Assembly: GCA_947471745.1 (NCBI GenBank)
Contig: CANJKZ010000956.1
Coordinates: forward strand, 124,001 to 188,000
Direction: 5' to 3'
Length of the DNA stretch: 64,000 bases
DNA from: Closterium sp. Naga37s-1
Taxonomy: Eukaryota > Streptophyta > Zygnematophyceae > Desmidiales > Closteriaceae
Part shown: one piece after another, positions 40,068 through 49,562 of the stretch
How the letters are laid out: each line of letters begins with the position of its first letter
Numbering within the stretch: position 1 is the stretch's first letter
Made by a program: the position numbers and the translations under genes
Notes under the pieces: model-generated
Told to the model about the DNA's origin: nothing
Seen by the model: only the letters and a program-made list of their open reading frames with translations
Database searches by the model: none

Positions 40068-40209
40068 TGTCAGAATGTTATAATTGTCTAGCCTGCAGTG
40101 GGGTACTCTATAGTGAGTACAACCTAGTTAGGGTTTCCTATATGTATGCCAACTGCTGCTAGTGCAACCACTCTTTCCGTCTCTTCTCTTTCCTGCTTAA
40201 TTCTTCACA
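40068..40209 (+). mobile_element. Solo LTR (NA-D/Cop-A related) in the A3 3' untranslated region
   Basis: A 142-base LTR from TGTCAGAATGTTA to TTCTTCACA. The target duplication TTTGC is at 40063-40067 and 40210-40214. The flanks join into the usual Cop-A 3' untranslated sequence (TTTGCTTGTACTGTG). No interior is present, so it is most simply a solo LTR left by LTR-LTR recombination. It resembles the LTR pieces at 25148-25290 and 56982-57123. Confidence 0.9.
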
Positions 40210-40435
40210 TTTGCTTGTACTGTGATCTATATATATACCTGCATGCTTGCACTTGCTAGGGTATGATCACTGTTTTGTTTGTTCTCTTATATATAACTCT
40301 GCATGTGAACTGGCCTTGTGGCCCTTTGCTTGTGCTCGGACTGTGTGGTGACTTTGTGATCCACCCTGAGCTTGCTTTGCTTTTCTTGACTGGTCTTGTG
40401 ACCACTTGTTCTCCCCCACTTTGCCTATGGGGGTG

Positions 40436-40567
40436 TGTCAAAATGTTATATAGCTCATATTGTGTAGGCTATAGTGGGGTAGCCCATAAGGGGTACAACC
40501 CAATTAGGGTTAGTACTTGTACCCAACTCTTTGCTAGTTCATTCATTCTCGTTCATTCATTCTGACA
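40436..40567 (+). repeat. 3' LTR of Cop-A copy A3
   Basis: About 132 bases starting TGTCAAAATGTTA after CTATGGGGGTG and ending near CATTCTGACA, where minus-strand gypsy sequence begins. Confidence 0.8.
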
Positions 40568-42375
40568 AAGCATTTCGCGATCGTGTATCGGGTAATTTTT
40601 CTCGGGCGGATGCAGTTTTCGTGACTCGTATGCTATGGGTTGTAAACCGTTGCCGAAGTCCTGTAGTAGTACGGCTCCAATGGCGATGTCGCTTGCATCG
40701 GTAACCACTTCGAATGGGCGGTGTGGGTCGGCGATGCGCAGTATTAAAATTTTCAGGGTAGAGAAGGCAGCATGCTCTTTCTCCCCCCACGTAAAAGTGA
40801 CCCCTTTCCGTAGTAAGTCCGTCAGTGGGGCAGTTAAGCGTGCCATGTCGGGGATGAACCGACGCACATAATTAACGAACCCTAAAAAACTCTGCAGCTC
40901 CGTGATGTTCGTCGGGGGGTGCCACGCTTTTACCGTGTCCAGCTTCTTCGGGTCGATTTCGACTCCAGCCTCTGAAATAATGTGCCCCAAAAATTCTAAC
41001 CTATCCTGGAAGAACTCGCACTTTGAACCCTTGGTCAGTAGTCTATGCTTGTCTAATAATGCTTATCACGACTGTAGACGAGAATGTCGTTGAGGTAAAT
41101 TATCACGCATTTATCTAAGAGTGGCCTAAGCGCTCGTTCATGGTCATCTGAAATGTCGCCGGTGTGTTGGTCAGCCCGAAAGGCATCACTGTGTACTCGA
41201 ATGACCCGTAAGTAGTCCTAAATGTTGTCTTGGCACAGTCCGATGGTTCGACCCGAATCTGATAGTAACCTCCTCGTAAGTCGATTTTCGAAAAGATCTG
41301 TGCAGTTCGCAGTTGATCTATCAGTTCGTCGGCGCGGGGGATGGGGTATCGCGATTTGAATGTAACCCTGTTGAGTGCCTTGTAATCGATGCACATGCGA
41401 AAACCGCCGTCCTTTTTCGGTGTGAACAGGATTGGTGCGGCGAATGGCGACGAGCTCGGTCGGATGAATTTTCTCTAACAGGTAATCTAACTGCTTCCTC
41501 AGTTCGTCGAGCTCGAGCTGTGTCAGTCTGAATTGTCGCTGTACGGTTGGCTGTGCCCCGGGTTCTAATTCTATTCAGTGATCGTGTGCCCGCTGAGGTG
41601 GCACTCCCTCTGGTAAGTCGTCGGGAAAAATCCCCATGTACTGTTTCAACAGTTCCTGTAGTTCAGGTGGTACTGCCGCTAGTAGTTTCTGAAAATCGCT
41701 CGGCTGCTCTTCTTCTTCCACCATTGCGATACACTGCGTGCACGTCAGCTCCAGCGACGACAGTCTGTTTCATTGTGATGGCGTTGACGTGGACCGTTGA
41801 AGACTCGGGCGACTGCCAGCGAGGTAGTTCAACCCAGTTACCGCTACTTCGCACAGTGCATCTACCCATAGTCTAGTCGATTCGCGGGTTGTATCGTCAC
41901 AGCCAATCACGTCCCAGTAAAATGTCATGCCCGTCCAATGTCATCGCGAGCATTTCCTGTGTAAACCCGAAGTTTCCCCCGCAGCGGACTTTTACTCTCT
42001 CCACTTTTTCCCGTATGGCCAGCGGCGTTCCGTCAACTAAGCGTGCATCTATCTCCGGTAAGCACCGACTAAGTGCCAGTTGCAGCTTTCTTGCGGTTGC
42101 GGTATTAACTAAGCTGTGACTTGCGCCTCCGTCTATAAAAATCTTCACTGCTGCCCCCTGTATCTTTCCGTGGATCAGTACTGGGCAATCCGTCGTTGTA
42201 CCCTCCTTATTCATCCGAGCCCGATCGATAGCGTGAATCGGTACTGTGACTCGGTGAGGGTCGGTGAGGTTGGGCGAGCAGGCAGTCTCGTCAGTAGTCG
42301 GCCCAACTTCTAATGGCTGCTGGCGTTTCCCGGCCTCTGAGACTCTCGCCCCTGCTCTGTTCCGCGGCGCCTCAG
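40568..42375 (-). mobile_element. Ty3/gypsy element (Gyp-G), partial: protease, RT and start of RNase H
   Basis: Read on the minus strand, the parts are: protease-like region (about 42214-41897) with CPVLIHGKIQG, FIDGGASHSLV and ILLGRDWL; a connecting part; RT (about 41400-41100) with [35 protein letters not shown] and [11 protein letters not shown]; then GHIISEAGVEIDPKK, FLGFVNYVRRFI and the RNase H opening FEVVTDASDIAIGAVL (about 40990-40570). The RT lies before RNase H, with protease ahead of it, and the motifs are of Ty3/gypsy type. Both ends are cut by Cop-A copies (A3 on the left, A4 on the right). Broken, with several breaks. Confidence 0.88.
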
Positions 42376-42501
42376 TGTCAAACTTATATATGCTATAGTC
42401 TGTTTAGGCTGTAGTGGGGTAGTTCTTAGAGGGTACAACACTTTTGTGTTTTCTACTTGTACCCACCTGCTTTCTAGTTCATTCATTCCTGTTTTCTCAC
42501 A
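42376..42501 (+). repeat. 5' LTR of Cop-A copy A4
   Basis: 126 bases from TGTCAAACTTATA to TTTCTCACA. It is the only clear plus-strand 5' LTR of the family in the window and is directly followed by the primer site. Confidence 0.88.
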
Positions 42502-42513
42502 TGGTATAGAGCT
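42502..42513 (+). other. Primer binding site of Cop-A copy A4
   Basis: TGGTATAGAGCT, one base short of the initiator-Met site TGGTATCAGAGC. Confidence 0.75.
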
Positions 42514-42589
42514 GGTTCCCTACTCGGACCGATCCTACCCAAGAGCCCACCAACTTTAAACCTTTTTTTTTTTTGCCCTGCTGCCCGAA

Positions 42590-42955
42590 GCGCCCTTAGC
42601 GGCCCCTTCGCGGCCCCTTAACGGCCCCTTCGTGGCCCCTTCGTGGCCCTTTCGTGGCCCCTTCGCGCCCCGGCGCTGCCCCTTCGCGGCCCCTTAGAGG
42701 CCCCTTCGCGGCCCCTTAGAGGCCCCTTCGCGGCCCCGTCGCTGCCCCGTTGCGACCCCGTCGCAGCCCCGTCGCGGCTCCACATCGCGGCCCCCCGTCG
42801 CGGCCCCCGTCGAGGCCCCCCCCGTCGCGGCCCCCCGTCGCGGCCCCCGTCGAGGCCCCCCGTCGCGGCCCCCCGTCGCGGCCCCCCGTCGCGGCCCCCC
42901 GTCGCGGCCCCCCGTTGCGGCCCCCCGTCGCGGCCCCCGTCGCGGCCCCCGTCGC
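42590..42955. repeat. CGGCCCC-type tandem array in the A4 leader
   Basis: First units GGCCCCTTCGC (about 42600-42730), then CCCCCGTCGCGG (about 42780-42950). It matches the reversed array at 24590-25045. Long open frames here are due to base composition. Confidence 0.85.
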
Positions 42956-44199
42956 GTGTGGAGCCTGGGGGTGCTGAGTCTGGGGGTGCTGAGTCTGGGA
43001 GTGCTGAGCCTGGGGGTGCTGAGTCTGGGAGTGCTGAGCCTGGGGGTGCTGAGCCTGGGAGTGTTGCGCCTGCACGTGCTGCGTCTGGAGGTGCTCTAGG
43101 TGTCCCGTTGCGACGGGAGCCTCTCTCTCCTCAGCAGCTTCGTGAGTGGTGCTCTCGGCGCTGTCGGGGTGCTGCTGGTGCTGGAGCTGCTGGAGGTGCT
43201 GCTGGTGCTGGTGCTGCTGGTGCTGGAGCTGCTGGAGGTGCTGCTAGAGCTGGAGCTGCTGTAGGTGCGGCGGGTGCTGGAGCTGCTGGAGGTGCTGCTG
43301 GTGCTGGAGCTACTGGAGGTGCTGCTAGTGCTGGAGCTGGTGGTGGTGCTGGGGCTGCTGGTGGTGCTGCTGGTGCTGGTGCTGCTGGTGGTGCTGCTGG
43401 TGCTGGAGCTGCTGGAGGTGCTACTGGTGCTGGAGCTACTGGAGGTGCTGCTGGTGCTGGAGCTGCTGGAGGTGCTACTTGGACTAGAGACCCTGGGGCT
43501 GAGGGTTCTGTCTCTGCTGTTTCTGGAGGCGCTGCGCGGCCGCGGCCGTACTACGTTCCGCTTCTTCAGCAGGTTCTTGGCTCTCCGCCTTCTCCTGGTC
43601 CTCCTCCTCCTCCTTTCCTGAGTCCACCGCCTGTCCAGTCCCAGTCGCAGTTCCACCCGGCCTCTCGTCGGCCTGGTCCCTCTCCTTACTCTGGACCGAC
43701 TAGAGGTCTTACGGAGCGTCGTGAGCCTGAGTCTCGTCCTGTGTCGCCTGAGTCTTGTTCTGCGTCGCCTGTCCGTCCTGTTCGCACTGGTCGTGTTTCG
43801 CGTCCGCGTCCTCCTCCTGTCCCTGGCACTCACTCTATGACTCTGCGTCCTTCCACTGATCCGCAGCGTGTCCCTTTGCCGTCTCCTCCAGCGTCCACTC
43901 TTCCTGCTGGTCCGGACCCTGCGTCTGACTCCCTCCGTGCTGCTCGTCCAGCTGTCACGCGCTTTCTGGCCTCTGCTGTCACTGACCTTTTGTTTGAGTC
44001 CACTGCTGCGTCTGCCTTCGTTGCTGAGCTTGTCCACTTTGCTGCTCACTGTCATCTAGACTTCGCCGCCAGTCTTGTTACTGAGTCTGCGTCTGTCTGT
44101 CCTCTGTCCGTCGGGGGTGAGTGTGCTCTTGGCACGGACGTTCTTGAGGACAGACAGGAGGAGTTTGAGTGCTTTGATGCTTCTGTACCTCATCTCGTG

Positions 44200-45605
44200 T
44201 CCATGCTGATTGCCCCTGAGGGAGACCCGGATGCACCAGACATCCCGACCCCGCGCTCTTACGCAGAGGCGATAGAGGGTCCCTACTCCTCTCAGTGGCA
44301 GGCAGCCATGGACTCCGAGATGGCTTCCTCGAAGTCCACTGGCACCTACGTAGACGAGGTTCCCCCACCTGGGGCGAACATCGTCAGTGGCATGTGGATC
44401 TTCAGGGTGAAGCGGCCGCCGGGTTCTCCACCTGCCTTCAAGGTGCGCTACGTTGCACGTGGTTTCAGTCAGCGACAGGGAGTTGACTTCTTTCAGACCT
44501 TCTCCCCTACCCCGAAGATGACCACTCTTCGGGTACTGCTGCACGTAGCTGCTCAGCGTGACTACGAGCTCCACTCGCTTGACTTGAGCACAGCCTTCCT
44601 CCAGGGAAGCCTGCACGAGGAGATCTGACTTCGCCGCCCACCTGGTTTCAGTGGGTCGTTTCCTGCTGGTACCCAGTGGAGCCTCCGGCAGCCAGTCTAC
44701 GGTCTCCGCCAGGCACCCCGTGAGTGGCACGACACACTTAGGACGACCCTTGCTGCTCTTGGTTTTGCTCCTTCCACTTCTGACCCTTCTCTGTTTTTAC
44801 GCACTGACACTACTCTGCCGCCGTTCTACGTTCTCGTGTACGTAGACGACCTTGTCTTTGCTACTGCTGACACTGAGCCACTCGCCCACGTGAAGTCCGA
44901 GCTGCAGAAGAGACACACGTGCACAGACCTGGGTGAACTGACAAGCTATCTTGGCTTGCGGATCACCCGGAACAGAGCACAGTGCACCATTACCCTGACT
45001 GAGTCACACATGGTGCAGCAGGTCCTTCAGCGCTTCGGCTTCACGTACTCCTCGCCACAGTCCACTCCTCTGCCTACAGGCCACTCGCTCTCAGCTCCAC
45101 CTTCGGACGAGTCCGTAGAGCCGAGTGGCCCGTATCCAGAGCTTGTGGGCTGCGTCATGTACCTGATGACTTGCACACGACCTGACCTCGCATACCCTCT
45201 CAGCCTTCTGGCTCGCTACGTGGCTCCCGGCAGGCACCGAAAGGTGCACTGGGATGCTGCGAAGAGGGTGTTGCGATACTTGTGCACTACATCGGGCATG
45301 GGGCTCGTGCTTGGAGGACGGTCTCGAGTTGTCCTCACTGGTCATGCTGACGCCTCCTGGGTTGACGACTTGGCTACGCAGCGGTCGTCACAGGGTTACA
45401 CCTTCAGTCTTGGCTCCGGTTCTGTCTCTTGGCGGTCTACCCGCTCTTCTTCTGTTCTCAGCTCCAGTTGTGAGGCTGAGATCTACGCTGGGGCCATGGC
45501 TGCACAGGAGCTACGCTGGCTCACCTACCTGCTAACCGACTTGGGAGAGGCGCCTCGTTCTCCTCCAGTTCTGTACGTCGACAACAAGGCCATGCTGGCC
45601 TTGTG
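44200..45605 (+). CDS. Cop-A copy A4: RT and partial RNase H
   Basis: RT opening PRSYAEAIEGPYSSQWQAAM, SGMWIFRVKRPPGSPPAF, RYVARGFSQRQGVDFF and LHSLDLSTAFLQGSLHEEI; palm box YVDDLVFATAD; SSQGYTFSLGSGSVSW; SCEAEIYAGAM and LYVDNKAMLALC at its right end. Broken fossil. Confidence 0.8.
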
Positions 45606-47081
45606 TTAGTTGCCAAATACGCTTATTGCGTATATACGCGTATCGTATATACGCTAGCGTATGTACGCTATCCGCGTACGGGGTCGATGTGGACATACGC
45701 TTTTCCGGGCAGAGAAAAACCTTTCCGGGCAGGGTGGGAAAAATAGTACTCCCTATTCTCACTATGACGTGCCCTAGCAGCATTATTCTGAGTCCGAACG
45801 GCGAGTGGGGCGGGAAGTGGGGTAGACATTTCAGCTAGAGAGAGAAGTAGGAGTAGACATGAGCAACGAGCGAACCGAACACATTTGTCTCGAACAGTTT
45901 GCGAACACTTGGTCAATTCGAACCGAACCGAACACGTTTGACTCGAACATTTTTCCTTAATGTTAGTGTTCCCCGTTCGAGTATAGGGTCAAACAGTTTT
46001 GAGGCAAGGCCGAACACTAAGGTGTTTGACCCGAACTCGAACAGTTTGCCTTGGGGGTTCTTTCAGTATAGTCAGATTCAGGCAGGGCGAGTGTACTAGA
46101 AGCAATGTCACGTTCCCTATAGCCCTACAAGATATATAGTTAGGCTTGGTGCAGATCTGGTGGATATCCAATTTTGCCTTGCTAAACTCCAACCTAAACC
46201 GTAATGCCCTTCGTTCCTTTTTTTAACCGTCTCCTACCCTAATCCAACCTTATACCTAACGTTTCCAGCCACAAAGTGGAATTTTAACCGTGGGAATGTG
46301 TTAGTTTAAGTGGGTAGGGTGCGGAATGTCATCCTTAGGCTATATCGACGATTGAGCTCATTCTTGAGCTAAATCGTCGCCCTCCCCTTTTAGATCCAAC
46401 CAGCGCGTCAAACTTTGACGCGCAGAAAAATGCACGAACACCTTGGTGTTTGCGACGAACACATTGTGTTCACGAACACCTTGGAGTTGGTGCATTTTTC
46501 TGCACACGAACACTCGAACATGTTCGTGATGAACACCTTGGTGTTCGTCACGAACAATTTTGGGCAAAAAAACCATTCGAACACGTTCGAGTCGAACCGA
46601 ACAGGGGTTCGAATTTTTGCTCATGTCTAAGTAGGAGTGGGCGGGAGGAACTCTGCTGGAAGCGGGAATGAATCGTGGGAAATGACGAATTAGCAGCTAG
46701 GTTGTCTGGTAAGTAGTGTGAAAGGTTAGTTGAGGGGTCGATTTTGACAGGTTGGAGTTTGTAAAAGGGTTGGGATGGGTTTCAATGCGGGTAGATGAGA
46801 TGGGTTTCAATCAATGTGTAGATCTGAAATTCGACATTTGCCAAATGTGCCTCACAACTTCGAAGTCAGATCCCGGCTAGCCTAGACCACGGATTTTCAA
46901 TTTGACTTTGGCGAAATGCTCACCTAGAAAATCCGCAACTATTTCGCGATATTTTTTCCCGGGCAGCCCGGAAGATTTTCTGAAAGCGTATAGCGTATTC
47001 GCGGGCGTATAGCGCATAGCGTACAAACGCTAGCGTACATACGCGATACGCTGAAGGGGTTGAGCGTATTTGGCAACTTAG
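45606..47081. mobile_element. hAT-type non-autonomous element with GCGTATA subterminal repeats
   Basis: The terminal inverted repeat is about 16 bases: AGTTGCCAAATACGCT at the left (from 45608) and its complement AGCGTATTTGGCAACT at the right (about 47063-47078). Next to each end lie many GCGTATA/TACGC motifs (45630-45700 and 46985-47055), the subterminal repeat style of hAT elements. No coding sequence is seen. The flanks do not show a matching 8-base duplication: the left flank is Cop-A RT and the right flank is another MITE piece. A second MITE (45854-46629) is nested inside. Confidence 0.7.
45854..46629. mobile_element. hAT MITE with GAACAC arrays (copy 1)
   Basis: The 13-base terminal inverted repeats are TAGACATGAGCAA and TTGCTCATGTCTA. 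The exact 8-base target duplication AGTAGGAG is at 45846-45853 and 46630-46637, which is the hAT signature. The interior near both ends is dense in CGAACAC/GTGTTCG words; the middle (46187-46400) holds a plain stretch repeated at 47082-47300. No protein of its own. Confidence 0.88.
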
Positions 47082-47522
47082 ACTCCAACCTAAACCGAAA
47101 TGCCCTTAGTTCCTTTTTTAAACCGTCTCCTACCCTAATCCAACCGTATACCTAACGTTTCCAGCCACAATGTGGAATTTTGACCATGGGAATGTGGTAG
47201 TTTTAGTGGGTGTCATCCTTAGGCTATATCGACGATTGAGCTCATTCTTGAGCTCAATCGTCGCCCTCCCCTTTTAGATCCAACCAGCGCGTCATACTTT
47301 GACACGCTGAATTTTCCCTCGAACGCCTAGGTGTTCGAGATGAACACATTGTGTTCTCAAACACCTAGGTGTTCGTGCATTTTTCTGCACACGAATACTC
47401 GAACCGTCGAACGTGTTCGTGACGAACACCTTGGTGTTCGTCACACACAATTTTGGGCAAAAAAAACAGTCGAACACTTTCGAGTCGAACCGAACAGGGG
47501 TTCGAATTTTTGCTCATGTCTA
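47082..47522. mobile_element. hAT MITE with GAACAC arrays (copy 2, one end only)
   Basis: Matches 46187-46629 of copy 1 over about 440 bases, ending in the terminal repeat TTGCTCATGTCTA. The other end is absent, and the piece begins directly at the end of the 45606-47081 element. Its right end abuts intron sequence of the LRR gene. Confidence 0.8.
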
Positions 47523-47643
47523 CTTTACACCCAGCCAGCCCAGTGCTCTGTTTAAACTCAACAGGTTCAACTTTCATTTGTGAATGGTTTTATATTTCAC
47601 TGTTACTTTCTTACTCTCTCCACTGTCTCTGCTGTTCCCCCAG

Positions 47644-49562
47644 CGACCTGAGCTCCAACCAACTGTCTGGTCCCATCCCCAAGGAGATTGGTTCCATGGT
47701 CGCCCTCACCAAACTGTCAGTGACTTCCCTCCACCACATATCGTGGCATCAATGCTCTTGCCATCCCTGTCTGCCTTTCATTGTTTATGCACACCGGATT
47801 CTCGTCCCATGCATCCTCGGAGTCTCACTCACTCGTGCTCGCCCCACCTCTTCTTCTTCTGTTCGTCATCTGCTCTGCACGCCTTTCTCCCAGTGATGTT
47901 TCGGACAACCAGCTTTCGGGCAACATTCCTGCAACATTTGGAGCACTCATCCAAATGGAATTCCTGTGAGCTGCACACAACACCTGGCACAGCCGAGAGT
48001 TGATTGTGTGAACCTGTGTCAAAGTGAAGGCAAGTAGGAGCCGTGGAGGGTTGGTTTGGCAGCGAAAAACGTTTGTTCTCAAGAGGGATCAAGATTCAAT
48101 GTTTATGCGATAGCATAACCAAAGGCTAGAGCATGTTCCGAAGGATATGATCAAGAAAATAAACTCCAACAGATGTTGGTCCAAAGATGGCAAAATATTG
48201 TAATAGGTCCATCACAAATGACAAAGTGAGCTTTAACAAACTACAGCACCCACCCGTACATCAAATCAAACAAAACAAGCATTCTTAATTTCCAACATCC
48301 CATTTGTTCTTTGCCCTTGTTTTTTATTCATTACTACTAGTCTTCCATCCTGCGTTTGGCCTGATTTCTCCTTCTCACCTGCTGTTATGCCTTCAATCTG
48401 ATGCTTCCATTCCACCCATGGTCTTTTGCAGGGACCTCTCAAACAACCAGCTTGAAGGCGTCCCTTCCACTTTTGGTGCACTCAGCGTGATGTCTTACAT
48501 GTGAGCTACATGCGTACAGGTGGAATTGTAGCAGCATTGTTAAACCGGACGCACCATTGATATGCACCAGACGTTTAGCTTGTATTTGTGTACCAACTGT
48601 GAGTCCAGTACATGTACCATGAGGGGTTCTTTGTGTCTCGTTGTTCTTGCTTCTCCCCACGTCTAACTCACCATCCATTGCAACCTGACTCGCCATCGCC
48701 AGTGCTTCCCAATGCCCGATGGGATGAACCCCCAACCACCAGGTCCCTCTCTTACAACAAGCTCTCTGGACCCATCCCTGACACCATCGGCTCCCTCATC
48801 AGCCTTACAAATCTGTACGCCTCACTTTGCTTTCTGCTGATGCCTATGGGTGACAAATTATCATTGGGGATCACTTAAAGCCCACGGACCTAATTGCGTG
48901 TTGCTCGGGTGAACCCTTTTTTATCTTGACGGGTTGTTGTTTTGCGAGTGTTTTTTCTGGCGAATTGTGGTTACTGAATGGACGAAGGGGTTTGATTGGC
49001 CACTGGAAGGGTTGCTGTGATTGTCGGACGCTAGTAGCGGGAAACTTCAAGATACAGATCTGTGTGCAATATGGGACTCTGCAGCCAAACACGACGTAAC
49101 CCCCAGGGTGTGTTGAGACAGCGAGAAGCTGGGCGAAACCCACCCTCCCAACCGTTAGTCTTAGTAAGGTTGAACAACTTAGGCTGCTTGCTTTAACAGT
49201 AATTCTCTCCCATCACGTTTACTGGCACTACTCCGCTTGGCGTTGTTTTGCCGCCCTCCCATGCTTCTGCAGGGGCCTTCATTCCAACAAACTCTCGGGC
49301 GCCATCCCTCCCTCCATTGCCTTGCTGCAAAATATCAATGAGCTGTGGGTGATATGCTGCCACTGCCAGTCCGCCACTGCTGCTGCTGTGCGTCTCTACC
49401 ACTGCTGGTGGTGCTCCACCCCCCACAGATTCAGCCAGCAAGACGCTCTGTTATAAGTCTTAACAGCTTCAACTTCGATTTTTGTACCATTTTGTTTTTC
49501 ACGCTGCTTCCTTATTTTGTGGTGTCCATTTATCCCATCCGCTGTCTCTGCTCTACCCCCAG
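47644..49562 (+). repeat. LRR cassette 1 (five exons plus introns)
   Basis: Exon order DLSSN, DVSDN, DLSNN, SLSYN, GLHSN. The intron sequences between them recur in cassettes 2 and 3, for example the stretch after exon 2 starting GAGCTGCACACAACACC. Confidence 0.85.

Larger units (their letters stand above)
18771..40567 (+). mobile_element. Ty1/copia element, family Cop-A, copy A3, split by Cop-B (two segments: 18771-24514 and 38826-40567)
   Basis: First segment, 18771-24514: leader with GGCCCC repeats and a CTG/CTA triplet tract (about 18965-19070), gag from ATG 19075, the Gly-rich tract (about 19860-20040), the zinc-binding motif (20155-20226), protease near 20480, integrase (about 20900-21420) and the GGAEP linker, then further linker and RT sequence. 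Second segment, 38826-40567: RT, RNase H, 3' untranslated region and 3' LTR (40436-40567). Cop-B lies between the segments with target duplication AGCAC. The copy is mosaic in the linker region and broken, with many breaks. The 5' LTR is not seen; the left edge is approximate. Confidence 0.8.
42376..45605 (+). mobile_element. Ty1/copia element, family Cop-A, copy A4 (partial)
   Basis: The 5' LTR is 42376-42501, followed by a primer site (TGGTATAGAGC), a GC-rich leader array (about 42590-42955), the GGAEP and Gly/Ala linker (42956-43500), a Ser/Pro-rich part, RT (about 44265-45000) and part of RNase H. The right edge meets the end of a hAT-type element at about 45606. Gag, protease and integrase are not seen. 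It sits in gypsy sequence on its left. Broken fossil. Confidence 0.85.

Noticed and set aside
46638-46980. Possible host gene between the MITEs
   Set aside because: No long open frame or recognisable motif; best explained as interior of the 45606-47081 element.
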